From: Augochlora pura
Lineage: Eukaryota > Arthropoda > Insecta > Hymenoptera > Halictidae
DNA: 64,000 bases
NCBI RefSeq assembly: GCF_028453695.1
Contig: NC_135775.1
Location: 20,990,545 to 21,054,544, forward strand
Reading direction: 5' to 3'
Position numbers and translations under genes: made by a program. The notes beneath the pieces were generated by a model. That model saw only the letters and a program-made list of their open reading frames with translations, was not told the origin of the DNA and made no database searches. Below are positions 46,811 through 60,730 of this stretch, piece after piece; position 1 is the first letter of the stretch; every line of letters starts with the position of its first letter.

Positions 46811-49800
46811 CCAAATTTATAGTAGCAATATTTTCTATATTATCTTTCGAATCGTTGATTCGAGGAAAACTTGATTCGAATAATTCGCAAAATTCTTCAT
46901 TCGAATAATACGAAAGAAATACTTAGATAAGTTCACATTTTATCATTTTTATTCAAATCAATTATTTTCTCTATTAATTCGAATAAATTCTCACCGGAAT
47001 AAAATCTTATTCAACTAAAATCTTGTCGTATTAAAATCTTTATTAACAATTTTTAAATAGACTTAGTGTTCGATTGAATATTTATTCGACAGTGTTAAAT
47101 AAAGTTTTATTCGTTAGTCTTCGTCTTTTATAGGTCATAAAATTCGACCTCTTATCAATCATAAAATTTAATCTTCCGTCCGAATAAAAATTCATCCTTT
47201 GCCTGAATAAAATTTAGTCTTTTATCTGAATAAAATTTTGCTCATCGTCGATGTGAATCCAAACAAAGTATTATATATCGCAGTCAGAATTATTTTTCTT
47301 CTTATAATCGAAGCAATGGTCGCGACGACTTGCGTCGCTTACAGACACGGGCGCGCGCCACTTAAAGGGTGTCAAAAAATTATAGCTCGGCATTCGCATA
47401 TTTCCTCCGCTAATATATATAGCACACTTATTATTCCCCGTGTAGAATTCGCGCGGAACGTTTCCGAACGCGTTAAATACCGAAAACTTTATCGGCCATG
47501 AATCTCAATTGCCGGCCGCGCCGTAATCACTTAGAGCTTGTCGCGCGGGCACGCTTTGAAAATTGTTAACGCGCCCCGCTACGTGTTTGTTTTATTCAAA
47601 TTCCCGAAGAAATACGGTCGGCCACGGCGTATCACGTTGAACGTACTATCTCCTCGGCCGGCAACGCACGGAATGAAAACTTTACAATCGTAAATTGTCG
47701 GTGCGCGCCGTTAACGCCGGGGCCGAATAGCGTCGGCGGCCGCCGCGCCGGATATTTTCTTCGCTATATTATGTATATAACCCCGTTCTCTGGAAAACTT
47801 TCGTACTTGCGAGCCCGATGCTATTAATGAACGAACGAATGTGCTTTTAATATCCGTCCGTACGAATGGAGAAGAGAAAAGTGTGCAACACCGTTTACGT
47901 TCTCATTAGAATGTGGAAACGAGATCCGCGAGTGCCGGGTTAAAACCGCGTAACAATTTTCATTTCGTTCGTTTCAAAAATAAATTTTACGTTGCACGAT
48001 TTAACGCCGGGAGGGGGGAGGGAGGGGGAAACGCGCGCGGCTTCATGCGAAACTTACACGATAATCTCCGCCACTTCTTTCTTATTAATATTACGAGCTG
48101 CTTGAACCGCGTTCGGTCATTAGCGGACTGCACTAATTCGCGAGGAACGCGAATTTGTGGAATGTTTCGTTTCGCGCGGTCTTATGTCGTTGCCGAAAAA
48201 CGTTGTTGCGTTTATGCTGCGGAAAAATATCGTCCGGGTACATTATGATAAAAAGACGAACGTTCTCTTCCACCTCTAGTAATTATAGTTGGAGAAATAA
48301 TTTGTAAATGATGTAACAAATATCCTGGAATTTCTTCTAACAATTTCAGAATTCTTTACTTGAAGCTGTAATTAATTGATATAATATTAAATATACGTGT
48401 GCATTCGATACAGTGATTTCTTAATTAAAAAGTGTTTATTTCTTTTCATTTTATCAACTGGTTTAACTATAGCAAATAATAGTAGCCATAATTTATTTCA
48501 TGACATTAATGAATCTATATTAGGTATAAAATAATCGGATCAAGGGAGCAACAAGAGCAACGATATAAAATAATAAATAATACAGGAGAAACAAACTCGC
48601 AGTTTCGAAATTAAAGCAAAAACGAAGCGACGCAGCTTGTTTAAATACTAAATTTGCCGTGTGCGGTGCGATGGTAACCATTAAAAACTGGGTCGCTGTT
48701 TCTGAGGTTTCTAATAGATGCACGAAAACTGAATAGACACCCGGTGAAACGAGATTAATGAAAAGACGTCAGTCGGGAAGCTACTGACACTGATTCCATC
48801 TTTTTCATGATGTCTCGTAACCTTAATGCCAGTGTGGAATATTAAAAATAAGGATAAAAAATATAGACAAAAATATTCCAAAATATGAATAAAAATCCTA
48901 CAACAATGTTAGACAGAAAGTATTAGATAGATCGACTTGAAAATATAATTATGCAATGATCTGTATATTTTTAAGATAAAATTCAACGTGACGTTTTTCG
49001 ATAAAGTCAAATATGTGGATTTTAAGTTTTCCAAAGAATAATTTATTTATCGTTTAACGCAGATAACTTGATGTGTATAATTGAGACTATTGAATAATAA
49101 AAAGAGAATAAAAAAATATTATAGATGAAAATGCGATCTTGTTAAGAATTTCTTGCTGTGATAAAAATCGTAAAGAATGTCTAATTAAAAAAATCGCTGC
49201 AGTGAATACAGTCGTAATATCTGATATTAGACTAATTAATTGCGTCTTGAGAACTGTACAGTCAGCAAATTTTCTTGTCTACGAAAGAGCAGCAAACAAT
49301 CGAATGCATCGCTTAAGAAAGGAAAGAAATTGCCCCTTAATACGTCCATCGATTCGCCGACAATCCGGCTTACGAAATCCGCGGGTAATTTTACACTGTT
49401 CGATGCCCGCGACAGAGAATTGATAACTGCGGGTGGGTCGAATGTATTTTCATTGAGCACCGATACCGGACAATCGAATACCGGTTATAGGCGGACTGAT
49501 AATTAAATATCTGCCTTCCCTACCGACGGTTTAACGGCGGCCGCGCGCGCGCTGCTCGACCCCCCTCCTCCCCTCCGCGGTATGTTTTGGCCTGTGCAGC
49601 TGGCCTAAATAACCTCGTTTCGCACAATTTGCAATTATTTGATAATCCGTTAACGCGCCGAGTTTAATTGATTACTAATTTATTAGGAACGAAGAATTCA
49701 TTGGAATTACCGACACCGAGAAAGATGATTATCGGCCTAACCGCGACGATATAACGGCGGAAACGCGAGCGCGGGTTTGCCACGCGGCATTGTTCCCGCG

Positions 49801-50180
49801 ACACAATGCGCGACGTTACTAAAATGCTTCCGGTAAATCAATAGCTTTGGATCCCTTGAAAACGACAAAGACGACGGGGGGGGCTGCTGCTCTGCTCTGC
49901 GAGCTCTGCACTTCGAAGTTTCACCTTCCGAATCGTGATTGTTGCGCTTCGAGTGTACTTTTGCTAATCAGACTGGAATCGTTCGACTCGATTGTTACCC
50001 GGCAATGATACAATACCGTATCATTTCTCGAGTCACAAGGAACATTCTGCTTTACTTCCGGCGTTTTACCGCTGGCTTTGAACGACCGTCGAACGAATCG
50101 ATCGGAATTTATTAATGCTGAATTTTCATGTTTGCAATTGGCTGATTATACTTTAAAGCTGCTATAAGCTGCGATCACTT
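46811..50180. other. Non-coding; AT repeats and CpG-rich blocks
   Basis: From 46900 to 47250 a degenerate repeat of TCNGAATAAAATTTA-type words occurs. CpG-rich blocks lie at 47280-48250 and 49280-50130. The second includes GCACAATTTGCAATTATTTG and other homeodomain-like words near 49620-49690. No exon recognised. Confidence 0.45.
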
Positions 50181-50450
50181 ACATATACTATACGATTATA
50201 TGTATTATGATATTGTACATACTATAATATTGTATATACTATAATATTGTATATACTATAATATTATTTGTATTATAATAATATACATACCATAATATTA
50301 TATATACTATAATATTATATGTGTTATAATATTATATATACTATAATATTATATGTGTTATAATATTATATATACTATAATATTATAGTATATATGTATA
50401 ATATTATATATACTATAATATTATATGTGCTATAATATTATATATGCTAT
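50181..50450. repeat. ATACTATAATATTATAT array
   Basis: About 15 units of 16-19 bp built on TATACTATAATATTATATGT. The sequence is largely self-complementary and could form many alternative hairpins. Confidence 0.9.
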
Positions 50451-51155
50451 AAATTATGATTTTGTATTTGCATCGTTTTTTATTATTATAATAATATGAT
50501 TCTTTAGTAGTAATACCTCTGATTTAAAACAGCATTCAATTTAATTCGAACAGTGCTTGCAAATTTTACTTTATAATACAGTGCAATACAAATTACTATG
50601 TTTCACTTAAAACGTTTACTTAAATCTCTCTATTCTAATTTATTTTAATTTTTGCAAGTATCATTATATATTCTAAATTAATTTTATCGGTTATGAATTT
50701 TCATTCAATATAACTGTTTTAATTGTATTCTTGTTCGAATTAAATCTCTTCCATTAAGTACAAGACTTACATTCGAATTCTAATTTATTTTATTTTATCC
50801 AGTAAAATCTAATTGTTCATCAATGTTGATTCAATGAAACTATTTTAATTATATTCTTGTAGGAAACAAATCTCTTCGACTAAGTACAAGACTTATGTTA
50901 TCTTGAGTTCACATTCTTGACAAATTCTTCGAAAATTATATTTATAAACTACAACAACACTGAGAAGAGGGCGTACGCAAAGACGGAAACTATAATATAA
51001 AGCTAACATATTTCACCTTGCGAACGTTTACTCTAAAAGAATCGCGCACGAGATCCCAATCCGCGAATGTTGCTCTCTTAATCGCGGCGCGGCGTAGTTT
51101 TCGGCGAACTCCGAATTAAAGTGTGCGCCGAAAACAGACGCGGAACGGGGGCGGG

Positions 51156-51177
51156 CCCCCCCCCCCCCCCCCCCCCC
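51156..51177. repeat. Poly-C run, 22 bases
   Basis: Twenty-two uninterrupted C, preceded by GGGGGCGGG, so G- and C-runs face each other. Confidence 0.95.
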
Positions 51178-51376
51178 TCCCCGGTGGGGTTCAAGGGATT
51201 CTTCAATGGAGCGGACGCGTGGCGAACGACGGATAAACGATCGGAAGTTTCTTCCGGAGTCAGCCCTTAAAACCGCGCCCGTAAATCCGAACGCGGCTCT
51301 CTGCCCGCGAAATTATCGTTCGAAGTTGGCCTATCCCCCCGGCCGGGCTCAACGGAAATTCGATTTCTACGTCGGC

Positions 51377-51395
51377 GGGGGGGGGGGGGGGGGGG
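51377..51395. repeat. Poly-G run, 19 bases
   Basis: Nineteen uninterrupted G about 200 bp from the poly-C run at 51156. It encodes a polyglycine artefact in the overlapping open frame. Confidence 0.95.
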
Positions 51396-54300
51396 CGTGT
51401 AGCGCGCGGCTAGGATACTTTATTATCAACGGACAGACGAACGGACTCGGGGGAAAGTTCGCGGCCGCGCGGCGCACTTTAAGGCGAGACCTCCTCTCGA
51501 GAGCGTATCCAATCTTCGGGGAAGATGCAAATAGAGGCGGGCCGGGTCGGGCCGGGAGTTTCCACGGCGAGAGGAGACCGGTCAGGAATGTTAACAGTAC
51601 AACAACCCGGTTCTAACTATCTCTCAGCCACCGGTGTCCGTGTTCAACCCGTTAACTCGCGGCTCCCCCGCGCCGTCCATTCAATCGGAACGAAAAGCGT
51701 GGCCCTCATATCGCACAAAAAATCCGCGCGGACTTTTCACAGGCGTTCACCGATGCTTCCACGCGCCCGTATCGCACAGACACTGTACACTTATTCATCG
51801 TCTCTCTGCGTCTGTTGCTACCCTTTCGGCCACGTCTTCTATGTACGCGTCTGCTTACCTCAATGGATTTTCCGATCGGTTAACGGGGCGAAGGGGGATA
51901 CCACGTTCTTTGCCCCCGTAACTCGGCTGTAAATTGAAGTTGCCCCATTCGAGGACGTCCGACATTCGAGACAAAGCCGGGAGCCCCCGCAGTCAACGGG
52001 ATATCGCTCTTTCAGCCAATATTTCCAGTTTCGCCACAGGGTGGATACGATCTGTCCACCTTGTCGAATTTTGCTTCGCGAACTGGATTTATTTCAACTC
52101 TGCGATGAGGATGATACGTGTACGCGTTATAAGACGATTTTATATTTAAATACTTCTTCTATGTTGTTGGTTAGAGTGATTGTAAAAGATACTTATAAAT
52201 TTTATATATTTTAGAATAATTCTGGAACAATTATAATTGTTAAATATATTATATATTATATTAAATATACATTATTAGACGCTGCTGAGTGGTTAAGAGA
52301 CATTATAGTATGAGGTTGAGAAATAAGCGATATTTGGGAATTTTTTCATAGGTAATTACTAAGTGAAAAATTTCGTCTTTGTGAGAGGATGTAAATGTAA
52401 GTTTCAACTTTGTTTTGCAATTTTTTTAAATCAAAAATCTTAACAATAAAGTTAAAAATTTTACAAAATAAACTCGCATTCTACTTGGCAAGTACTAGGT
52501 CGTTTTAACGATTAAAATTTTGTTTAATCATGAATTAGAAACTTTTATACAAAATGTAAGATACGGAAAATTTTAATAAGTGTATTTATTTTAAATAGCT
52601 ATAAAAAATTAAATTATTGATATATGAAAAAGATCGTACACTATACTGTAGAATATTCTATGCATAATATCAGAATAGTAATTTTGTGACGATTAGGTTG
52701 AAAAAAATAGTTTCAAGAAAACCATAAAAGGAATCTCAAGGTAACATTCCCCATAAGATAAAATTTTTCAAATTTTACCTTCGATCGCTCTGATAACTTT
52801 GATATAATTATTTGATATAATATACGTTCATAATTCACCAATTAGAGAAACATTTCTGTCTTCTACGAGATTAGATATACGACAATAAAAATAATTGAAT
52901 TCACGCAAATTTAATTACCGACTTCGTAGCTTAATGAGAAATATTGAACGCATTAAGGGGAGTATGCTTTTGTCCTCGAATGTCCATAGAACGCGGAAAC
53001 ACAGAAGCATGGTTTAATTACGTTCGACAGAGTTTATTAAACGAATTCTGGCAGGATTTTTTGTTTCATTGAACGTGTTCGAGGGAATAGTAGAAGGGAA
53101 TGTCTGTAATGAAACGAATTATATTATGTTCGTTTGTCGACGGGAGCCGAACATTGTAATACTCGTGCGATGGCAGATGTTTGGACGAATCGAATCTATA
53201 TTTTCACGAAAGAATTAGAAAATTTTCATGTTGCCCTGTTTTCGAAAATATAGAAATGGAATGAAGGACTTTATAATTTTTCTGTTATCATTCGTGACAT
53301 GAAAATATCTTTATGTGAAATTTTGAAATTGTGTGAAGTTATTATAAGTTTAATTGTGCTATTATTATAAAATAACACATATTAATCGTAATTAAGGCTC
53401 TGTAATTATAGTGCTATTAAAACCTAAGTATTTAAAGAATGTATTAAATTTTGTATTCGAAGCTATTTTATCTAGATATTCAGAATAATACAGAAAAAAA
53501 TAACAATAATGATAATAAAATAATAAACGTAAATATAATTTTTAATGCTGCTCCAAAGTAGCTCGACCGTAAAACGCGACGTTCCCCGCCCGCGAAATTA
53601 ACGAATTAGAATCTCGCGACGGTTCGAAGTAATTCCTTTTGAAAAAAGCCGCGCCGCGGCGAGGCCGCCTACGTTACAGGATAAAATCTTAATAGGACGC
53701 GACGACAACGGGGAAAGCCGCGGGACAACGTAATCCGCAAGGCCTGTTACTCCTCAAAGTCGCGGCGTATTAAATTTAATGACAAAATCGCTTACAGCTC
53801 GCGGGGCGGTAATTCAGCCCCGGCGATGGTTGTGTATCCGTGACCCACATCGACCGTGGCGGCCACATTATCCCGTGAAATCAGCGAAACCTCTCGTCTA
53901 GCAAATGAAAATCCATTTATGCCCACTATACGCGGCGGCCGCCCGCCCGCTTTCTGCTACGCCGTGAACCACCGGCGATATTTGAGAAGAGATCGGGGAT
54001 TGGATCAAATTATTTCATCGATTTTGCCCCGGTCTATTCTCTCGACACTCCATCAGCGAACGCGCGGGGGTCTCTCGCCCTTTCCACGGGGCCACGTTTT
54101 TTTCCGATCGAATTCTCGGAGATTGCTCGATTTTCAACCACGTCATACGCTCTACGCTCGACGATACACGATACCCCGGCCACCGTGCCCGTCGGATTTT
54201 CAACGTATGGTGACCGATATGGATCCCCATAAGGCGAAATTTTCCTCGCCGGAACTGGGGCGTCATTCGAAACGGTTCGAATAAATATTTAGCCGAGATA

Positions 54301-54924
54301 ATCATCCGAATGAATTCCTTTTAGTTATACATAGTGTATATTTTACTCAGATCATTCATTATTTGTCAGGAATAAATATTAATTATTAGAAAATTATTTT
54401 ATTCGAATTATTCGAGAATATGAAATCGATTTTATCCAAATCAATTGTTTTACGAATTCTAGTACGAATAAATGCTTTTGTTCGAATGAATTTTTATTCG
54501 AATAAAATTTTATTTATTTCTGAACTCTTTTATTTTAATAATTTGTTTATTTTATATTTAATAAACTTTCGAATAGTACGGTTTAAAAAAGACCCCCTAT
54601 ATTTTAGAAATGTAGAATTTAGTACAAAAATTAATTGTCCTTTATACCAAATATCTTTTGTTCGAAACATTTTTCTATGGAACAAATAATTTGCAAAAAC
54701 AATTAAGGTAAAAGAGTTAAATTACTCGTCCTGTATAATTATGCTAAAATTAGTTTTTCTCCTTTTTGGTGATGAAAGCATAATTTTCAAAATTGTAACA
54801 ATTTATTTAAAATGAGTCTTATGTACAGTACAATAATACAAACATAATCAAATTTTCCAGCAATCTGTGCCTTGGAAATTCAAACAAAGCTGTTTGATTA
54901 TTAACGAAGCGCTTATTAATCATT

Positions 54925-55022
54925 TTTCACGGAGAATTACGATTATCAACGGAGAATTACGATTACCAACGGAGAATTATTATTATCAATTCCATATTAA
55001 CGGTCATTAACGGAGAACTTAT
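54925..55022. repeat. CGGAGAATTACGATTAYCAA short tandem repeat
   Basis: Three consecutive units of about 24 bp (CGGAGAATTACGATTATCAA plus short spacers), then a more distant fourth partial unit. Confidence 0.8.
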
Positions 55023-58000
55023 TAATAATTACAGGCAGCGGATGCAGAGTATTTTCGTGTATCACTATATAGAATGGATCAATAATTTGATCACCTTGAC
55101 GCTTCCAGGATGAAGTTAATGCTCTCACGAAACTATCTTCGAAAACTAATGCCAAGATACTACTCAAGTTCTAATATTAATGCAAAAGTAGTATCGTTGA
55201 TAATTGAGAATAATATACTTACAACTGAAACACAAAATTTGTAAAATTATTCGTATACGTATCTACAATTATTACTGCATTTTTACTAAAAATTTTAATA
55301 CGAAAATCGCGTAGCTAAATTCCAATTAAATAACCCATTGTTATTCCAATCAAATAACCGAGCATTTCACCTAAATATTATATTTATATTTAGAAACTAT
55401 ATAATGACAATATTAAACCGTATCCCACGCAGAATAACAAAACGTTTCTACTAAAGTGGTATGAATACTACCAAACAAATAATTTAACTGTCCCGAATGC
55501 ATCGCGTCGATTCATTCATAATTCGCAGAAAATAATAGCGCAATCGCGCCACCTACGATGACACAGAAAAGCACATCGCATTAAAACAGAAAGAATACAA
55601 CAGTACAATCGGTTATGCCGTGAAAGCTAACAGATACAAGCGTAGCCGAACGATTTACTCGCAGCGGATCCCTCTGTTCCATAACAAGTGACACTTTATT
55701 GGATCCTCGCGATCATTTCGAAGCTCTCTGGGCGACCGTATGCGAGTCACGGTACGTTGCATATGTTTCTCAACGACTTCAATCTGCCGAAGAGCAGCGC
55801 CCTATAAACCATTTTCTATTATCTGCTGCGAAGGATGCGTAAGCTCCATCGAAAACAACGCGTCCGATTGCCTTTACGTAGCATGCGACTTGTACGTAGC
55901 ATGCGATTGCTCCGTAGGTAGCATGCAACTTTCGAAGACACTAGATAACGGCGTCCCGTTAGAAGAATGCAGCAGGGACGCTAGAGAATTTAAGGATGCA
56001 AATTCATCGGAGAACCGCGTCGCCGAGTGCAACGGGAATCGCCGGCGACGGGACCTCTAACTTCGCGAAAGAAATTGCCCGGAAATGGAAATTCGCGTGG
56101 ACGGCAGCGTCTCGGTTGGTCTTCCGTTCGATTGTCTTGGGATGTGTAAATCACGATTGATTAGAGAGCCTAATTGGTCGCGAGTCGCGCTGCGACTAAT
56201 CGCGACTCGCGTCAAGAATAAAATCGACTCGAATTATCAGAAATTATGCAATAACGATACTTTTATTTTAATATCTAATAAACAAACTGTTTGTTTGTTG
56301 CATCGGCTGCAATTAATGTTTATACATATATTTCTGTCCAATCACTGGGTCTCGTATCTTTTGCTATTAAAGTACAGATAATTCTATGCACATGTAACTC
56401 TTATATACGCAATATAATTATTATCAGACTGATAAATTATAACAAAAATTCGAAAATAAAGGAAAATGCAGGATACTGATTTAGATCCTATAAAAATCCT
56501 ATAACAAGTCCGCTATTAAATAATGAAGTCAAATGAGAAATTCATTGCAATCACCGCGCTATTTAACTTCTATTCCATATTCTAACAGGTTTTTCGTATT
56601 ACAAATAAATTTTAAAAATTCTTCGGCAATCACAGTCCTATATGCATACACAGAAAATAAGCAAAGCGTTCTGGTGTAACAAATGAAAATAGAAGAAAAA
56701 AGGGAAAGAGAGAAGAGAGTTCTAATCGTCGCCAATCGGCCAGCCCGAAATCAAGGAGCAGGAAAGGGCGCGGCACGATCGGTGGCGCATCGAAAAGATA
56801 AGGAAGGTTATTCGGCGCAGTGATAGCAATAGAAGGGAAAAAGAGGAAAATGGACCATTGCTCTGCTAACGGCGTGCATAAAACCGTCGCTCGCGATACG
56901 TACTAGCACGGTGAGCCGATGTATCGAGCAGCCTTCCGGGATATAATCGTGATATACAGCCAATATTACGGGACATATAGATACTGCAACAGTGCTTTCA
57001 GACGCAGCGGGGTATATGACAGAGAGGGGTCCTGAACCGAGCGCCGCCGCCGCCGCGACGAGGTATAGAGAAAAGTAGGATTAAGCCCGGGCACGATGTA
57101 TTGGAATCCTGTTGTTCGTGCGAGCGGTGCGACGCGTCGTCCTTTCGCCCGGCGAAATTAGAAAATTTTTTCGGAAAGAAGGCGCGAGAGAATAATGGAA
57201 AGGCGCGAAAGAATAATGACCCCTCGGCCTGATGACGGATTATAGACGATCCTCCGGGGGCCACGATCATTCGTTAGTCGATCCTGTCGACGGTCTTAAA
57301 AGTGTTTGCTCTTCGAGCTCGTGTCTCGTTTAGTCGTCGAGCGCGATAATGTGCTGATATTTATGGTCGCGTATTATTGTCGCATAAATTGCCGAACATT
57401 TCGTGGAAATAGGGATAATGAAGTTCGGTTTCAATAGTAAGTTGCGGGATATTAATCGCGGACTGAGCGGCGCTCGAATGTCGAAACATGTGTTCATTAA
57501 CGTCCTGTAATATAACAATGGGTCGGACTCGCGGCGATGGTTCTATACGTCATTTATCAAGCATTGAACGGTGGACTATAGTTGCGATTGTAACGTTGAC
57601 GATGTGTGGAACTATTCCGAGCCTTGTTTGGTTACGTTTGGGAATGTATTTTTCAAGATATTAATTATATATTTATATTATATTATATTTTTCAAGATAT
57701 AATTATAAGTCTTATTTAATTGCCGAATTAGAGAATTTTAATTAGAGAATTGTGTAATTAAGTGAACGATGTATGTTAGTTCTGTTGACTCTTTGCATTA
57801 TAATATTCAGTCAGAATTGTTACGATGATCAGGGACATGATTTACTAAATATGTACGTTATTTGCATCTTCCTAATCGAAGTTATATTTTACAAACAATA
57901 TTTAAAAATTGAAGCAAGAATTTTCTTATAATGAATATATATTTTCTGTAGTAGTAACAGTAGTAACCATTACTAAATAATAGTAAATAGTAGTAAACAA

Positions 58001-60483
58001 GAGTTAATGTCACTAAACATTAACAAACATAAAAAATATCAGCAAACAACAATAAATAATACCACGCACTCAAAGAAACAATTACAACTCGTACTTGTAC
58101 CTAAAATAATGAATCCATCCCCAACGAATAACAATACAACTCCACGAGCCACGGCATCTCTATTGTTAATTCGGAAAACAAAAAAAAAAACCGTCCAGCT
58201 TCTGCAAGATTGAACTACTGTGCCAATATGTTCGCCGAAAGAACAGCCTCATATTTATTTCGTATCCGAAATCGATCTCCTTTCAAATCATCCTTGACCA
58301 TATGTCAATTGCCATTGTTGATACCAGGTCGTGTGAATCAAAGTCAAGATATAGATATAAAGAACGGACGAGAGAATTGAAAATAACGTATCCATATATA
58401 GCTCTACACACGTAGTTTCACGGAGTGCCAATTATCTGAAAACAAAATGCTGCGCGGCGATCTTCGTGCCGGAAGCGTAGAAACATGCGGAAATCGTTGG
58501 CCGAGATTCGGTCAAAAAATTGTGAACATTGAGAGCGGAATATTTTTTTTCCATTTCATATTTTTTCGTGTGTCGGGAAACGCTGACTATTAATTATTGT
58601 CCAATGTTCACGGGGAGCGATTCGATATCGGCGGCGAAGCGATATTTCTACGGCTTCGCGTAAAATTTCAAGTAAATATATGTATATTCTCGTCTGCTCG
58701 AAAGTTAGGAGATTCGCTGTTTCTGAATATGTAGTTGCGTGATAAGCGGCTTTGCATGGAAATTCATGGTCTTTATAGCTTACGACTTACAATGGTTGAT
58801 TATGCAATCGGGTGGTTCGACAAAATTTCGGGAATTGTGCGTGAGAGGCGCGTAATCCGTGATGCAAACACACTTGTGCGATTTTAATGCTATAATTTAA
58901 TTCGATGCGGTGGAAATGTTCGATAGAGTATTTATGTTTTTGACAGGAGCTATACAAGACAATTGTTCAACGAAAATTTAAAGAGTAACTGTTTTGCTTT
59001 ATTGTCCATTAAAATTTAAAACTATTGATTTTAAATCAAATTTTGAATTTTAATGAATTTTAAATTTTAATAAATTTTAAATTTTAATAAAATTGAATTT
59101 TTTAATTTAAAAATTTTTATTTAGAATCTACTTCTTATTAATAGTATATCAGCTATAGATTTTTTAATCAAATTAATATGCTAGTAATAAAAAGTAAATT
59201 CTAAATTATTTTAAAGGATGATAGCGTTAGTATGATTTCTCTATAGACGATACACTCCACCCTTGTACCTAGCCTTAATATTTCCTAAATTTCAGAATAC
59301 TTTTTAAAATACCATAAAGATAGATAACAATAATAATAAGGTACTAATAAATAGTGCTAAAACTACACTATATACTAGTACAAATAAATTCAAGCTTTAA
59401 AGTACATTATACCACGATTAAAATTATATTCGCTACCCTCGCTCGCTCACAGTTCCAAAATCGTCTAAATTTCCTACCTCATTCCCCTTTGCGTTGGTTC
59501 GCGCAACTCCACCGATCGCCCGATTATTTCCAAGAATTTCCGCGATTCCGTTGGAATCGAGCCCGAAGAAGAATCGATTTCTCCGCAGGTCCCGGCGGTG
59601 TTGCAACTCGGTAACAGATTGCCGAGCAGAGTAGCGCGAGTTGACGGTTAAAATTTTCGCTACAATCAGTTGCGAAAGGAGGCCATTAGGGCGTCGGTGG
59701 CATCGCCGGCAGCCTCGCTTCGTTCTTGCCTGTCCCCGAACGGTCTTCCACAACGGGGAAATCTGGCGGCGGGTAGTAGAACCCGTTCGGGCGAGCAACG
59801 CTTTTACGGTTTCCCCGAGGGGAGGGCGAGGAGGAGGAGGAGAGTAGGTGGAGAGAGAGCCGGGCGTACGTATTCGTCCCGAGGCTCGTTGAAATAATCG
59901 AACAACCGGCTCGTGTAATTAATCGATCACGCGAGAAATATCTGACATCGTTCGATGTAGTTTCCGGTGGCCGGCGTTAACGCATTCCGTCGCATTGATC
60001 AACGGCGGATCATTATTCGACATATGGACTACAGTGGCTTGTTCGGTAATTCAATTATACCGAGGGGGCCGCGCCGTTCGAGCGTGTTTGGCATACTTGT
60101 ACGATCTGCGTTTGACGCCGGCTGATTCATCCCCGGCGCGTGTTAACAACGAAACGCATTTTCCGACGGTTAATACCAGCGCCGCGAAAATCACCGGCGG
60201 AACATTGAAATCGGCCGGTAATGCTTTCCCCTCCCCTCCCCCTCCGGTGTGTGAACCCGGTACAATGCCCGACGTCGGATTTTCAATCGGGTTCAACGCC
60301 GTGTTCGACGGTGCGCGATCCTGACGCGCCGAGCGCGTCGAAAAAAATCACGCCGCGGCGACGATTGTCTTTCGAGTGGCCTCTGTCCTATATATTGTAT
60401 ATCGAGGTTAACCCTCTTAGTACCGAACACACGATATATCGTTGTCGGCTATTGTTGGAAAGATAGTTTTCTTAATATTTTTA
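55023..60483. other. Non-coding; several CpG-rich blocks
   Basis: CpG-rich blocks at about 55480-56220, 56700-57640 and 59420-60440 alternate with AT-rich DNA. Small repeats include GTAGCATGC three times at 55878-55927, TAGTAA-type words at 57950-58010, and AATTTTAAATTTTAAT at 59040-59105. A TTAACCCTCTTAGTACCG end at 60408 may be a MITE fragment. No exon recognised. Confidence 0.45.
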
Positions 60484-60730
60484 TTAACCCTTCGCACTCC
60501 GTTGTCTCCTCTCAGGGCACATCATAATTCTAGTATGTGACTAAACATTAAAGTTTGTAAATTCAACTTATAAAAAAGTAGTAGTATATGAAGTTTATAA
60601 ATACAAATTCATATAAATCGAATATTATTATAATAACATTATATATATGTAACGTATACTATATAATAATATAAATGTTCATAAACGCTGGTAGGTAACA
60701 TCCATGATGGCACGGAGTGCAAAGGGTGAA
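60484..60730 (+). mobile_element. piggyBac-like TTAA MITE (CCCTTYGCACTCCG subtype)
   Basis: 247-bp element beginning TTAACCCTTCGCACTCCG and ending CGGAGTGCAAAGGGTGAA. The inverted ends match well, but the right flank has mutated from TTAA to TGAA. It resembles the CCCTTTGCACTCG family at the outer 12 bases and differs inside, so it is a related subfamily. Confidence 0.8.

Larger units (their letters stand above)
50451..54924. other. Non-coding; CpG-rich blocks in AT-rich DNA
   Basis: AT-rich to about 51030, CpG-rich from 51030 to 52140 (with poly-C and poly-G runs), AT-rich to 53550, CpG-rich to 54300, then AT-rich with GAATAAAATTTT-type words. Open frames of 135-142 codons occur only in the CpG-rich blocks, overlap each other, and carry no recognised domain. 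Confidence 0.45.

Noticed and set aside
51270..51290. CCCGTAAATCCGAAC, matching the 5' half of the conserved microRNA miR-100
   Set aside because: The flanking bases differ from the mature microRNA, no complementary arm for a precursor hairpin was seen within about 80 bp, and no let-7 or miR-125 sequence follows. Probably chance in GC-rich DNA.
52278..52320. GCTGCTGAGTGGTTAAGAGAC, resembling the 5' part and A box of a tRNA-Ser or tRNA-Leu
   Set aside because: No B box (GGTTCGANNCC-like) at the expected distance and no acceptor-stem partner were found.
55740..56060. 106-codon Cys-rich plus-strand frame
   Set aside because: The Cys-rich YVACDLYVACD segment comes from the GTAGCATGC direct repeat, and the spacing fits no known Cys domain.
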